64,000 bases of DNA, taken from NCBI GenBank assembly GCA_025350145.1, contig JANXYH010000003.1:28446-92445 (forward strand), written 5' to 3'. A model generated the notes under the pieces. It made no database searches. It was given only the letters and a program-made list of their open reading frames with translations, and was not told the origin of the DNA. Below are positions 56,136 through 64,000 of the stretch, piece by piece. The position numbers and the translations under genes were made by a program. Origin of the DNA: Burkholderiales bacterium (GTDB taxonomy: Bacteria; Pseudomonadota; Gammaproteobacteria; Burkholderiales; Burkholderiaceae_C). Numbering within the stretch: position 1 is the stretch's first letter; each line of letters starts with the position of its first letter.

Positions 56136-57039
56136 GGTGTGGTCTGGTTTTCGGCTTGCAGCTCAGCCCGAGGTCTGACGCCGCAACGGCGGGACCTTGC
56201 GCGCCGGACAGTCTTACTTGCAGGGCTCCAATAGCAGCGAAGGTCGCCGATGTGGCCTCGCCATCACCGCTTCGACCAGCGCAGCGCGTTTGTCCACGAA
56301 GTATGGCGCAGCGCAGCCTTGAAGCTGGCGCCGGCCGGCGCGGGAACACAACCGAGCCCAGCCTCCTAAAATCGCTGCCAATGGGGCGTCACGACGCAAA
56401 GGCTCGACTGAAACCGCAGGGGCGACGCGGTGCTGCTGCATGCTGCGCCTGTCCAAAGCATGAGTGGCCCGTCCTTGTAGGCGTCGGAGCTCCGGGCAGC
56501 AGGCTCCAGGCAGTGGAGCCAGACCTCGGTACCCGAGCGTGGCGTCAACAGCCTGCCAGGCGGCGCAAGCCGTGCAATGGGAAGCAAGCACACCTGCCGC
56601 AACACGAAGTCAAGCGTGCAGCCTCGACGGCGTTACAAGCCGCAGGCCGAGCCGCGCATGTCACGGTGAAGGCAGCATCACCTGGGCGAACTCTAAAGCG
56701 CGAGGAAATGGCCGGCAAGACCGGATCAGACCACCCCATCGGCTTTGAGCCAATTGCTAAAGCGCGACAACTGCGAGGGCCGCACTGGTCCGCAGCCAGC
56801 CGGGCGCCGCGTGGACGACTGCATTTGCCGTGCCTTGCGGGCAGGAGTGACGCCATGACGGTGACATGCATGCCGCTTGCTGCGTCGGCAGGGCCTCTGT
56901 CCCTCAGGACTGGACAGCGCAATGCTGCGTGCCGACGACCACTGGTGAGCCGTTTGCGGGAGATCCGCATGCGCGGTTTGAACGGGCCGGGTCGGATTCG
57001 TCATCCATCTTCGCGCCGGATGCGGCCCAACGCCTGCCG
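56136..57039. other. Roughly 0.9-kb non-coding region, probable group II intron remnant
   Basis: No gene is supported: the long open frame here has improbable composition, no start signal and no recognisable domain. The region is visibly less GC-rich than its surroundings. Its right end carries the domain V/VI candidate described separately. The 5' boundary was not found; GTGTG at 56137-56141 is the only match to the intron 5' GUGYG consensus that was noticed, and it is weak evidence. No reverse transcriptase/maturase gene is present. Confidence 0.45.
56947..57004 (+). ncRNA. Group II intron domains V and VI (3' end of intron)
   Basis: GAGCCGTTTGCGGGAGATCC and the following 13 bases (56947-56979) fold like group II domain V: the GAGC catalytic triad start, a lower stem closing with CGCGGTTT, a two-base bulge, and an upper GCGG/CCGC stem with a short loop. 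It is followed by a domain VI-like hairpin from ACGGGCC to TTCGT with a bulged A at 56996. From this A to the AT at 57003-57004 is 8 bases, matching the usual branch-point distance and AY 3' end. One lower-stem pair is a mismatch, which suggests decay. Confidence 0.5.
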
Positions 57040-58656
57040 ATGCCCGGCCATTCCTTGTTGACCCGGCCGCTGTCCGGGGCGGGCATTGCGGGGTCCGACC
57101 GCCGCAGCGCCGGCATGGTGCGGCTGCTGGTGGTCGGCCTGCTGGGCTTTGCCAGCGGGCTGCCCCTGGCCCTGGTCGGCCAGGCGCTGCAGGCCTGGCT
57201 GGCGACCGAGGGGCTGGACATTGCGGCGATAGGCTTTTTGAGCCTGGTCGGCCTGCCCTACACCTTCAAGTTCCTCTGGGCGCCGCTGATGGACCGCTTC
57301 GAGGTCTTCGCCGCGCTCGGCCGGCGTCGCGGCTGGTTGGTGTTGACGCAACTGCTGCTGGCCGGCGCGCTGGCGCTGTTGTCGCTGCTGAACCCGGCCG
57401 CTGGTTTGCAGGCCTTTGCCCTGGTCGCCCTGGTGGTGGCGTTCCTGTCGGCCTCGCAGGACGTGGTGATAGACGCCTACCGCACCGACCTGCTCAAGCC
57501 CGCCGAGCGCGGCCTGGGCTCGTCGCTGACGGTGCTGGGCTACCGCCTGGCGATGATCCTGTCGGGCGGCGTGGCGATGATCTGGACCGACGCCCAGGCC
57601 GGCAGCGGCTGGAGCTGGCCGCAGGTCTACCGGCTGATGGCGCTGCTGATGGCCGGCGCGGCGCTGCTGTCGCTGCTGTGCCTGCCGCGCCTGGTCAAGG
57701 CGGCCGCGCCGAGCTCGGTGGCGCGCCACGATGTGCTGGGCTTCCTGGCGGTGATTGCGGCCGCCCTGGTCGGCTATGGCGTCACCCGGCTGGCGCTGGC
57801 GCCGCTGGTCGATGCCCTGCTGGCGCCGCTGCTGGCGCACAGCGGCCTGGCGGCCGCGTTGCAGGCCCGCTGGGTTGACCTGCTGGGCCTGCTGCTGGGG
57901 ATGACCTTCACCTTGCCGCTGGCGGCCTGGGCGGCGCGGCGGGCGCGCTTCGAGACCCTGCTCAACGGCCTGGCCAGCTACTTCGCCCGGCCCGGCGCGG
58001 TGGCATTTCTGGCCTTCATCGTGCTGTACAAGCTCGGCGACGCCTTTGCTGGGGCGCTGATGACGCCGTTCCTGCTCAAGGCCATGGCCTTCAGCTCGGC
58101 CGAGGTCGGCGTGGTCAACAAGGTCATCGGCCTGTGGCTGACGATAGGCGGGGCGCTGCTCGGCGGGGCGCTGATGCTGCGGCTCGGGCTGTGGCGGGCG
58201 TTGATGCTGTTCGGCGTGCTGCAGGCGGTCTCCAACCTGGGCTTCTGGTGGCTGGCGCTGCATGGCCAGGGCAGCCTGCCGGGGCTGCTGATCCCGGCCT
58301 TCGACTGGGGCTTCGTCCAGCTCCGCCAGGCCACGCCGGTGGACGGCGGGCTGCTGGGCGTGATCGCCTTCGAGAACCTGTCCGGCGGCATGGGCACGGC
58401 GGCCTTTGTCGCCTTCTTGATGGGGCTGACGCAGAGCCGCTTCAGCGCCACCCAGTTTGCGCTGCTCAGCGCCTTTGCCTCGGTCGGCCGGGTTTGGGTA
58501 GGGCCGCTGGCCGGGGTGCTGGCCGAGTCGATAGGCTGGCCGGCGTTCTTCATCGTCTCGACCGTGCTGGCGCTGCCGGCGCTGGGCCTGCTGTGGTGGC
58601 TGCGTGCCGCGGTGAGGCTGCTTGAGGTGGTGCCCGGCGCGCCGCTGGAAGATTGA
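57040..58656 (+). CDS. ampG: AmpG-like MFS permease
   Basis: A 538-residue membrane protein of the AmpG/acetyl-CoA-transporter family, which in enterobacteria imports muropeptides from the periplasm for peptidoglycan recycling. It shows GLPLALVGQALQAWLATEGL, PYTFKFLWAPLMDRFE near residue 85, SASQDVVIDAYRTDLLKP near 147, and GYRLAMILSGGVAMI, with about 12-14 helices. ATG 57040 gives MPGHSLLTRPL; ATG 57115 is an alternative nearer the first helix. It starts 36 bases after the inferred intron end. Confidence 0.9.
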   Translation: MPGHSLLTRPLSGAGIAGSDRRSAGMVRLLVVGLLGFASGLPLALVGQALQAWLATEGLDIAAIGFLSLVGLPYTFKFLWAPLMDRFEVFAALGRRRGWLVLTQLLLAGALALLSLLNPAAGLQAFALVALVVAFLSASQDVVIDAYRTDLLKPAERGLGSSLTVLGYRLAMILSGGVAMIWTDAQAGSGWSWPQVYRLMALLMAGAALLSLLCLPRLVKAAAPSSVARHDVLGFLAVIAAALVGYGVTRLALAPLVDALLAPLLAHSGLAAALQARWVDLLGLLLGMTFTLPLAAWAARRARFETLLNGLASYFARPGAVAFLAFIVLYKLGDAFAGALMTPFLLKAMAFSSAEVGVVNKVIGLWLTIGGALLGGALMLRLGLWRALMLFGVLQAVSNLGFWWLALHGQGSLPGLLIPAFDWGFVQLRQATPVDGGLLGVIAFENLSGGMGTAAFVAFLMGLTQSRFSATQFALLSAFASVGRVWVGPLAGVLAESIGWPAFFIVSTVLALPALGLLWWLRAAVRLLEVVPGAPLED

Positions 58657-58703
58657 GAATCCATCGCAGAATCATCGCCACCCTGCCACCGGCATTGCCC
58701 GCC

Positions 58704-59636
58704 ATGCGCCCAGCCTTCTGCACCGACGCGCTCGTCTCCCCGCCCAGCCTGGCCACGCAGCGCGGTTGCGGCTGCGCCGGGCACGCCCGGCGTCGCCTGG
58801 CGCTGGCGCTGATCGGCGCGCCGCTGCTGGCCGCGCCGGCCTGGGGCCAGGACGCCGAGTGCCAGCGCTCGGGTTTCACCAGCCTGGCCCCGGCCGACCA
58901 GGTCGAGCAGGCCGCCAGCCAGCAGTACCGGCAGATGCTGTCGCAGGCCGGCAGCCAGCGCGCGCTGGCGCCCGCCGAGCACCCGCAGTCGCAGCGCCTG
59001 CGCTATATCGCCAACCGCATCATTCCCTTCGCCACCGCCTGCAACGGCCGGGCGCGCGGTTGGAACTGGGAGGTCAACCTGATCGGCTCGAACGAGCTCA
59101 ACGCCTTCTGCATGCCCGGCGGCAAGATCGCTTTCTACTTCGGCATCCTGGCCAAGCTGCAGTTGAGCGACGACGAGGTGGCGATCGTGATGGGCCATGA
59201 GGTCGGCCACGCCCTGCTCGAACATGCCCGCGAGCGCATGGGCAAGAGCATGGCCACACGCGGCGCGATCGAGTTGGGCGCGGCACTGTTCGGCCTGGGC
59301 AACATCGGCCGCAGCGTTGCCGGCATGGGCGAGCAACTGCTGACGCTGCGCTTCTCGCGCGACGATGAGTCCGAGGCCGACGCGCTCGGCCTGGTGCTGG
59401 CGGCGCGCGCCGGCTACGACCCGCGTGCCGGCGTCACGCTCTGGCAGAAGATGCTCGGCGCCAACCGCAACGCGCCGCCGCAATGGACCTCGACCCATCC
59501 CTCGGGCGAGAACCGGATCCGCGACATCGAGGGCCGGCTGCCCCGGGTCGAGCCGATGTTTGCCCAGGCGGCCAAGCCGGATCGGCAGTTCGGCCCGCCC
59601 CAGCCACGGCGCAGCGCGGCGGACGGCCCGGGCTGA
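58704..59636 (+). CDS. M48 family zinc metallopeptidase
   Basis: A 310-residue exported peptidase of the BepA/LoiP-like branch. The zinc motif HEVGHALLEH lies near residue 170, and the third ligand is in DESEADALGLVLAARAGYDP near 228. NAFCMPGGKIAFYFGIL is the typical strand before the active site. The signal sequence around RRRLALALIGAPLLAAPAWG ends near residue 48. ATG 58704 was preferred over a TTG that overlaps the ampG stop. Confidence 0.9.
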   Translation: MRPAFCTDALVSPPSLATQRGCGCAGHARRRLALALIGAPLLAAPAWGQDAECQRSGFTSLAPADQVEQAASQQYRQMLSQAGSQRALAPAEHPQSQRLRYIANRIIPFATACNGRARGWNWEVNLIGSNELNAFCMPGGKIAFYFGILAKLQLSDDEVAIVMGHEVGHALLEHARERMGKSMATRGAIELGAALFGLGNIGRSVAGMGEQLLTLRFSRDDESEADALGLVLAARAGYDPRAGVTLWQKMLGANRNAPPQWTSTHPSGENRIRDIEGRLPRVEPMFAQAAKPDRQFGPPQPRRSAADGPG

Positions 59637-59653
59637 ACCACGGCGCCCGGCCT

Positions 59654-61465
59654 GTGAGCGACGCCACGGCCAGCAAGCCGCCTTTTCGCCGCAACACGCC
59701 GGTCGCCGAGCAGCACCTGCAGTTGGTGGTGGCGGCGATCCAGCGCACGCCGCTGCCGCTGCTGCTGATGGACGTGTTTGCGGCGGCGCTGATCTGGCAC
59801 GCCGGCTGGCCGCTCGTTGCCCTGCTCTGGGGCCTGGCCTATGCCGCGCTGCACCTGCTGCGCTGGACCTGGGTGCGCCACTGGCGGGCAGTGCCGCCGG
59901 CCAATGCGCCGCTGGCGCTGCAGCGCCTGGGCCGCGTCTTCGTCGCCCTGGGCGGCATGCTGGGGCTGATGGTGGTGCTGGTGTTCGCCAGCCCGGTCGA
60001 CGAACTGCACTACGCCGCCACCGCACTGTGCGTCGGCATCTCGGCCGGCGCGGTGGTGGCCACCGCCTGGTCGCCGCGGGTGTTCGCGTTCTGGGGCCTG
60101 TTGGTCGGCAGTGCCCTGATCGGCGGCTGGCTGATCCAGGGCGGCTGGCTCGGGATGGGGCTGGCCGGGCTGACGCTGGCCCTGTTTTGGGTGCTGTTTG
60201 CCCAGTCGCGCGACCAGCAGCAGGCCTTGCGCCGGCTGGTGCTGCTGGCCGAGGACAACGCCAGCCTGGCGGCCTCGCTGCGCGCCGAGCGCGACCGGGC
60301 GGAGTCGGCCAGCCAGTCCAAGACCCGCTTCTTTGCCGCCGCCAGCCATGACCTGCGCCAGCCGCTGCACGCCCTGGGCATCAACGCCTATGCGCTGGCG
60401 ATGCTGGCGCGGCAGCAGGGCGACGCCAAGGTGCTGCGCCTGGCCGAGGCGATAGACCGGGCGCTGCGCCAGAGCAACTCCCTGCTCGACGGCCTGCTCG
60501 ATGTCTCGCGGCTCGATGCCGGGGCGGTCCAACCGGCCTTCACTGCGGTTGACGCGGCCGGGCTGCTCGACGGCGTGCGCCACGAGTTTGCGCCGCTGGC
60601 GGCGCAGCGCGGGCTGAGCCTGAGCGTGGAGCTGCCGGCCACGCCCCTGCCCAGCCTGCACACCGACCCCGACTTGCTGCGCCGGGTGCTGCACAACTTG
60701 GTCGGCAACGGCCTGAAGTTCAGCCGCTCGGGCGGCGTGCGCTTGGTCGCCGAGGCCGCTGCCCCCGGCCAGGTGCGGCTGCGCGTGATCGACACCGGCT
60801 GTGGCATCGCCGCCGACCAGCAGCAGCGGGTGTTCGAGGAGTTCTACCAGGTCGCCAACGCCGCCCGCGACCGCGACCAGGGCCTGGGCCTGGGCCTGGC
60901 GATCGTGCGCCGCATCGCCGCCCTGCTGGCGATCAGCCTGCAGCTCGACAGCGTGCCCGGCCAGGGCACCGAGGTCCGCCTGACGTTGCAGGCCCGGGCC
61001 GCGCCGGTGCCGGCGCCGGTGGTGCCGGCCGAGCCGGTGGCAGCGCTGCAGCAAACCGTGCTGGTGATCGACGACGAGGCCGACATCCGCGAGGCGATGG
61101 TGGCGCTGATCGAAACCCTGGGCGGCAGCGCCCAGGCGGCGGCCAGCGGCGACGACGCGCTGCGCCTGCTCGACGCCGGTTTTGCGCCCGACCTGCTGAT
61201 CGCCGACCACCGCCTGCGCGAGCACGACGGCCTGCACGCCGTCGCCCAGGTGCTGGCGCGGACCGGCCCGCGCCCGGTCGTGCTGGTGACCGGCGACACC
61301 GCGCCGCAGACCCTGCAGCGCCTGCGCGACAGCGGCTGGCCGGTGGTCCACAAGCCGGTCGACGGCGCCAGTCTGGCGCGGGCGATCCGCCAGGCCGCCT
61401 CCCAGGCGCCGCCGCAGCCAGTGCCCCAGGCGCCGCCGCCGCCAGTGCCGCCGCCGCAGCGATGA
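59654..61465 (+). CDS. Hybrid histidine kinase with C-terminal receiver
   Basis: A 603-residue membrane sensor. About six hydrophobic segments at residues 25-185 form an integral-membrane input domain. The dimerisation/phospho-acceptor helix has SHDLRQPLHALGINA near residue 230, and the ATPase domain has HNLVGNGLKFSRSGG, DTGCGIA and QGLGLGLAIVRRIAAL. A CheY-like receiver at about residues 465-585 has IDDEADIRE, DLLIADHRLREHDGL and HKPVDG. The last 20 residues are a proline/glutamine-rich tail. The GTG start at 59654 is chosen; no ATG is suitable. Its stop overlaps the ATG of the benE-like gene. Confidence 0.88.
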   Translation: MSDATASKPPFRRNTPVAEQHLQLVVAAIQRTPLPLLLMDVFAAALIWHAGWPLVALLWGLAYAALHLLRWTWVRHWRAVPPANAPLALQRLGRVFVALGGMLGLMVVLVFASPVDELHYAATALCVGISAGAVVATAWSPRVFAFWGLLVGSALIGGWLIQGGWLGMGLAGLTLALFWVLFAQSRDQQQALRRLVLLAEDNASLAASLRAERDRAESASQSKTRFFAAASHDLRQPLHALGINAYALAMLARQQGDAKVLRLAEAIDRALRQSNSLLDGLLDVSRLDAGAVQPAFTAVDAAGLLDGVRHEFAPLAAQRGLSLSVELPATPLPSLHTDPDLLRRVLHNLVGNGLKFSRSGGVRLVAEAAAPGQVRLRVIDTGCGIAADQQQRVFEEFYQVANAARDRDQGLGLGLAIVRRIAALLAISLQLDSVPGQGTEVRLTLQARAAPVPAPVVPAEPVAALQQTVLVIDDEADIREAMVALIETLGGSAQAAASGDDALRLLDAGFAPDLLIADHRLREHDGLHAVAQVLARTGPRPVVLVTGDTAPQTLQRLRDSGWPVVHKPVDGASLARAIRQAASQAPPQPVPQAPPPPVPPPQR

Positions 61466-62684
61466 AGGCGCGCAGCCTGCGGGCCGATTTCTCGCTGTCG
61501 GCCCTGGTGGCCGGCTTCGTCGCGGTGCTGGTCGGTTACACCAGTTCGGTGGCGATCGTCTTTCAGGCGGCGCAGGCGCTGGGCGCCAGTGCGGCGCAGA
61601 CCGCCTCCTGGATGTGGGCCTTGGGCCTGGGGATGGGCCTGACCTGCATCGCCCTGTCGTGGCGCTGGCGCCTGCCGGTGCTCACCGCCTGGTCTACCCC
61701 CGGCGCGGCGCTGATCGCCGCCAGCCAGGGCCTGGACATGGCCGAGGGCGTGGGCGCGTTCATGGTCTGCGCCGCGCTGACCAGCCTGGCGGGGCTGAGC
61801 CGGCTGTTCGAGCGGCTGATGGACCGGCTGCCGCTGGCCTTGGCCGGGGCGCTGCTGGCCGGGGTGCTGGCGCGCTTTTGCCTGGACGCGGTGCTGGCGC
61901 TGCGCAGCGCCCCGCTGCTGGTGCTGGCGATGGCCGCCGCCTACTTGCTGGGCCGGCGCTGCTGGCCGCGCTATGCCGTGCCGGGGGTGCTGCTGGTCGG
62001 CATGGCCCTGGCTGGCTGGCAGGGCCAGCTCCATTGGCAGGCGCTGCCGGGCCTGCAACAGTTGCCGTTTGGCCTGACGCTGCCGGTCTGGACCAGCCCG
62101 CGCTTCACCCTGGCCGCCACCATCGGCCTGGCGCTGCCGCTGTTCATCGTCACCATGGCCTCGCAGAATCTGCCCGGTGTTGCCGCCCAGCGCGCCGCCG
62201 GCTTTGCCGTGCCGATCTCGCCGGTGGTCACGGCCACCGGCCTGACGACGCTGCTGCTGGCGCCGTTCGGCGCCTTTGCGGTCAACCTGGCGGCGATCAC
62301 GGCGGCGATCTGCATGGGCCCCGAGGCCACCCCGACCCGGCCCGGCGCTGGGTCGCGCCGCTCGCCGCCGGTCTGTTCTACACCCTGCTCGGGCTGGTCG
62401 GTGGCGCCGTCGCCGGGCTGCTGGCGGCACTGCCGCGCGAGCTGGTGGTGGCGCTGGCCGGGCTGGCGCTGTTGGGCACCATCGCCGCCGCGCTGGCCAC
62501 CGCCTTTGCCGAACCGCGCCACCGCGACGCCGCCGCCATGACCTTCATCGTCACGCTCTCGGGTATCAGCCTGGCGGGCATAGGCGCGGCCTTCTGGGGC
62601 GTGTTGGCCGGTGCGCTGACCCTGGCCGTGCAACACTGGCGAGCCGATTTTTTCAAGCCGCCGCAAGGGCGGGACACGCCATGA
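61462..62684 (+). pseudogene. benE: BenE-type benzoate/H+ symporter gene, frameshifted
   Basis: The first 290 codons encode a BenE-family carrier (VAIVFQAAQALGASAAQTAS, WSTPGAALIAASQG, then LPLFIVTMASQNLPGVA). Around 62326-62330 the frame is lost: the expected ICMGPEAHPDPARRW needs one more C in the GGCCACCCC stretch. The remaining 118 codons continue in the other frame (RRWVAPLAAGLFYTLLGLVG ... [10 protein letters not shown]) to a TGA at 62682-62684 that overlaps the gshB start. Read as written, the protein ends at 62541 with about 68 nonsense residues. A single-base deletion, real or a sequencing error, explains all of this. Confidence 0.85.
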
Positions 62685-63648
62685 AGCTGCTGTTCGTCGC
62701 CGACCCGCTGGAACACTTCAAGACCTACAAGGACACCAGCTTCGCGATGATGCGCGAGGCCGCCAGGCGCGGCCACCAGCTCTGGGCCTGCGAATGCGCC
62801 GACCTGGCCTGGCAGCGCGGCAGCCGGGTCAGCGCCCGGGGCGCGCGGCAGATCCGGCTGACCGGACAGGACAGCGGCCAGGACGCCTGGTTCGAGGTGC
62901 TCCAGACCGCCGACCTGGCGCTGGCCGACAGCGACGCGGTGGTGATGCGCAAGGATCCGCCCTTCGACAGCGAGTACTTCTACGCCACCCATTTGCTCGG
63001 CCAGGCCGAGCGCGAGGGCGCCCAGGTCTTCAACAAGCCGGCGGCACTGCGCGACCACCCCGAAAAGCTGGCGATCCTGGAGTTCCCCGAGTTCATTGCC
63101 CCGACCCTGGTGACGCGCAGCGCCGAGGCGATCCGCAGCTTCCACGCCGAGCACCGCGACATCATCTTGAAGCCGCTCGACGGCATGGGCGGGATGGGCA
63201 TCTTCCGCGTCGGCCCCGACGGCCTGAACCTGGGCTCGATCTGCGAAACCCTGAACCGCGACGGCGCCCAGTCGGTGATGGTGCAGCGCTACCTGCCCGA
63301 GATCGTGGCCGGCGACAAGCGGGTGCTGCTGATCGCCGGCCAGCCGGTGCCCTTCAGCCTGGCGCGGATCCCGCAGGGCAGCGAGATCCGCGGCAACCTG
63401 GCGGTCGGCGGCAAGGGCGTGGCCCAGCCGCTGACGCCGCGCGAGCGGCAGATTGCCCTGGCCATAGGCCCGACCCTGGCGGCGCGCGGCCTGCTGCTGG
63501 TCGGCCTGGACGTGATCGGCGACTGCATGACCGAGATCAACGTCACCAGCCCGACCTGCTTCCAAGAGATCAGCCAGCAGACCGGCTTCGACGTCGCCGC
63601 CATGTTCATCGACGCGCTGCAGACCGCCGCTGGCGCAGGGGCCAGGCC

Positions 63649-63652
<4 letters not shown>
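62681..63652 (+). CDS. gshB: Glutathione synthetase
   Basis: Joins gamma-glutamylcysteine and glycine, with ATP, to make glutathione. The 323-residue ATP-grasp enzyme has [20 protein letters not shown] at the N-terminus, [16 protein letters not shown] near residue 88, [16 protein letters not shown] near 165, and the C-terminal [13 protein letters not shown]. It is somewhat longer at the N-terminal insert than E. coli GshB (316). Its ATG overlaps the benE stop and its TGA overlaps the next ATG. Confidence 0.95.

Positions 63653-64000
<348 letters not shown>

Noticed and set aside
56137..56141. 5' end of the group II intron at GTGTG
   Set aside because: A five-base match next to the ATPase start is not enough; no downstream domain I structure could be recognised by eye.
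56156..57061. 300-codon rightward frame in the gene-free block
   Set aside because: No start signal, no recognisable family, cysteine/arginine-rich composition, and its end overlaps the intron domain V/VI candidate and the ampG start.

Overview
The window looks like chromosomal DNA from a very GC-rich betaproteobacterium of the order Burkholderiales (Rubrivivax/Leptothrix/Comamonadaceae-like). Reasons: extreme codon GC bias, the hpf-ptsN-hprK cluster, TRAP and MFS carriers, small DUF2277 and DUF2164 proteins, and strings of genes joined by ATGA stop/start overlaps. No rRNA, tRNA, CRISPR array, complete IS element or replication origin was seen. The genus call is inference.

Region by region. 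1-7080: a divergent histidine-utilisation (hut) locus. hutU-hutH run leftward and hutC-D-I-G-F run rightward with every stop overlapping the next start; a likely HutC operator lies between. It encodes the five-enzyme route through formimidoylglutamate deiminase (HutF) and N-formylglutamate deformylase (HutG). 7265-12835: an outer-membrane barrel with a small PstS-like protein, an MFS carrier, a serine-hydrolase lipoprotein and a membrane PuuD-type protein ending in a cytochrome c domain. 12869-20119: a DUF2277 protein, indolepyruvate oxidoreductase subunits (iorA, iorB-like) and a DctP-Q-M TRAP transporter. 20339-22742: a diguanylate cyclase with a possible flagellar-sigma promoter, then a Phe-rich leader peptide plus terminator/antiterminator in front of a DAHP synthase, which is a textbook-looking attenuator.

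22778-27744: a TonB-C-like periplasmic protein, CorA, an unusual HTH-receiver regulator, then hpf, ptsN and hprK. 27781-36267: a molybdenum hydroxylase locus (coxS-L-M, form II, with xdhC, moxR/coxD, coxE and coxG). 36353-39306: an M16 peptidase pair (active plus inactive). 39647-42069: a GNAT acetyltransferase, an NTF2-like protein, a DUF2164 protein and an epoxide-hydrolase-like enzyme. 42088-50893: an oligopeptide ABC transporter (leftward) and two tandem paralogous solute-binding proteins (rightward), separated by a DinJ-YafQ toxin-antitoxin pair, a 16-bp tandem repeat and a 24-bp perfect palindrome. 51012-54234: a dienelactone hydrolase, an ECF sigma/anti-sigma pair and a metallo-beta-lactamase-fold hydrolase.

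54391-57004 is an accessory island of visibly lower GC: a DUF4276 protein and an AAA ATPase (AbiL-like defence candidate), followed by about 0.9 kb without genes that ends in what looks like domains V and VI of a group II intron. 57040-64000: an AmpG-like permease, an M48 peptidase, a hybrid histidine kinase, a benE-type symporter broken by a one-base frameshift, gshB, and the start of a glutathione-dependent formaldehyde dehydrogenase gene. The last three are linked by ATGA overlaps.

The strongest candidates for something little described are the Phe attenuator on DAHP synthase, the AAA/DUF4276 pair beside intron remnants, and the palindrome in front of the peptide-binding proteins.
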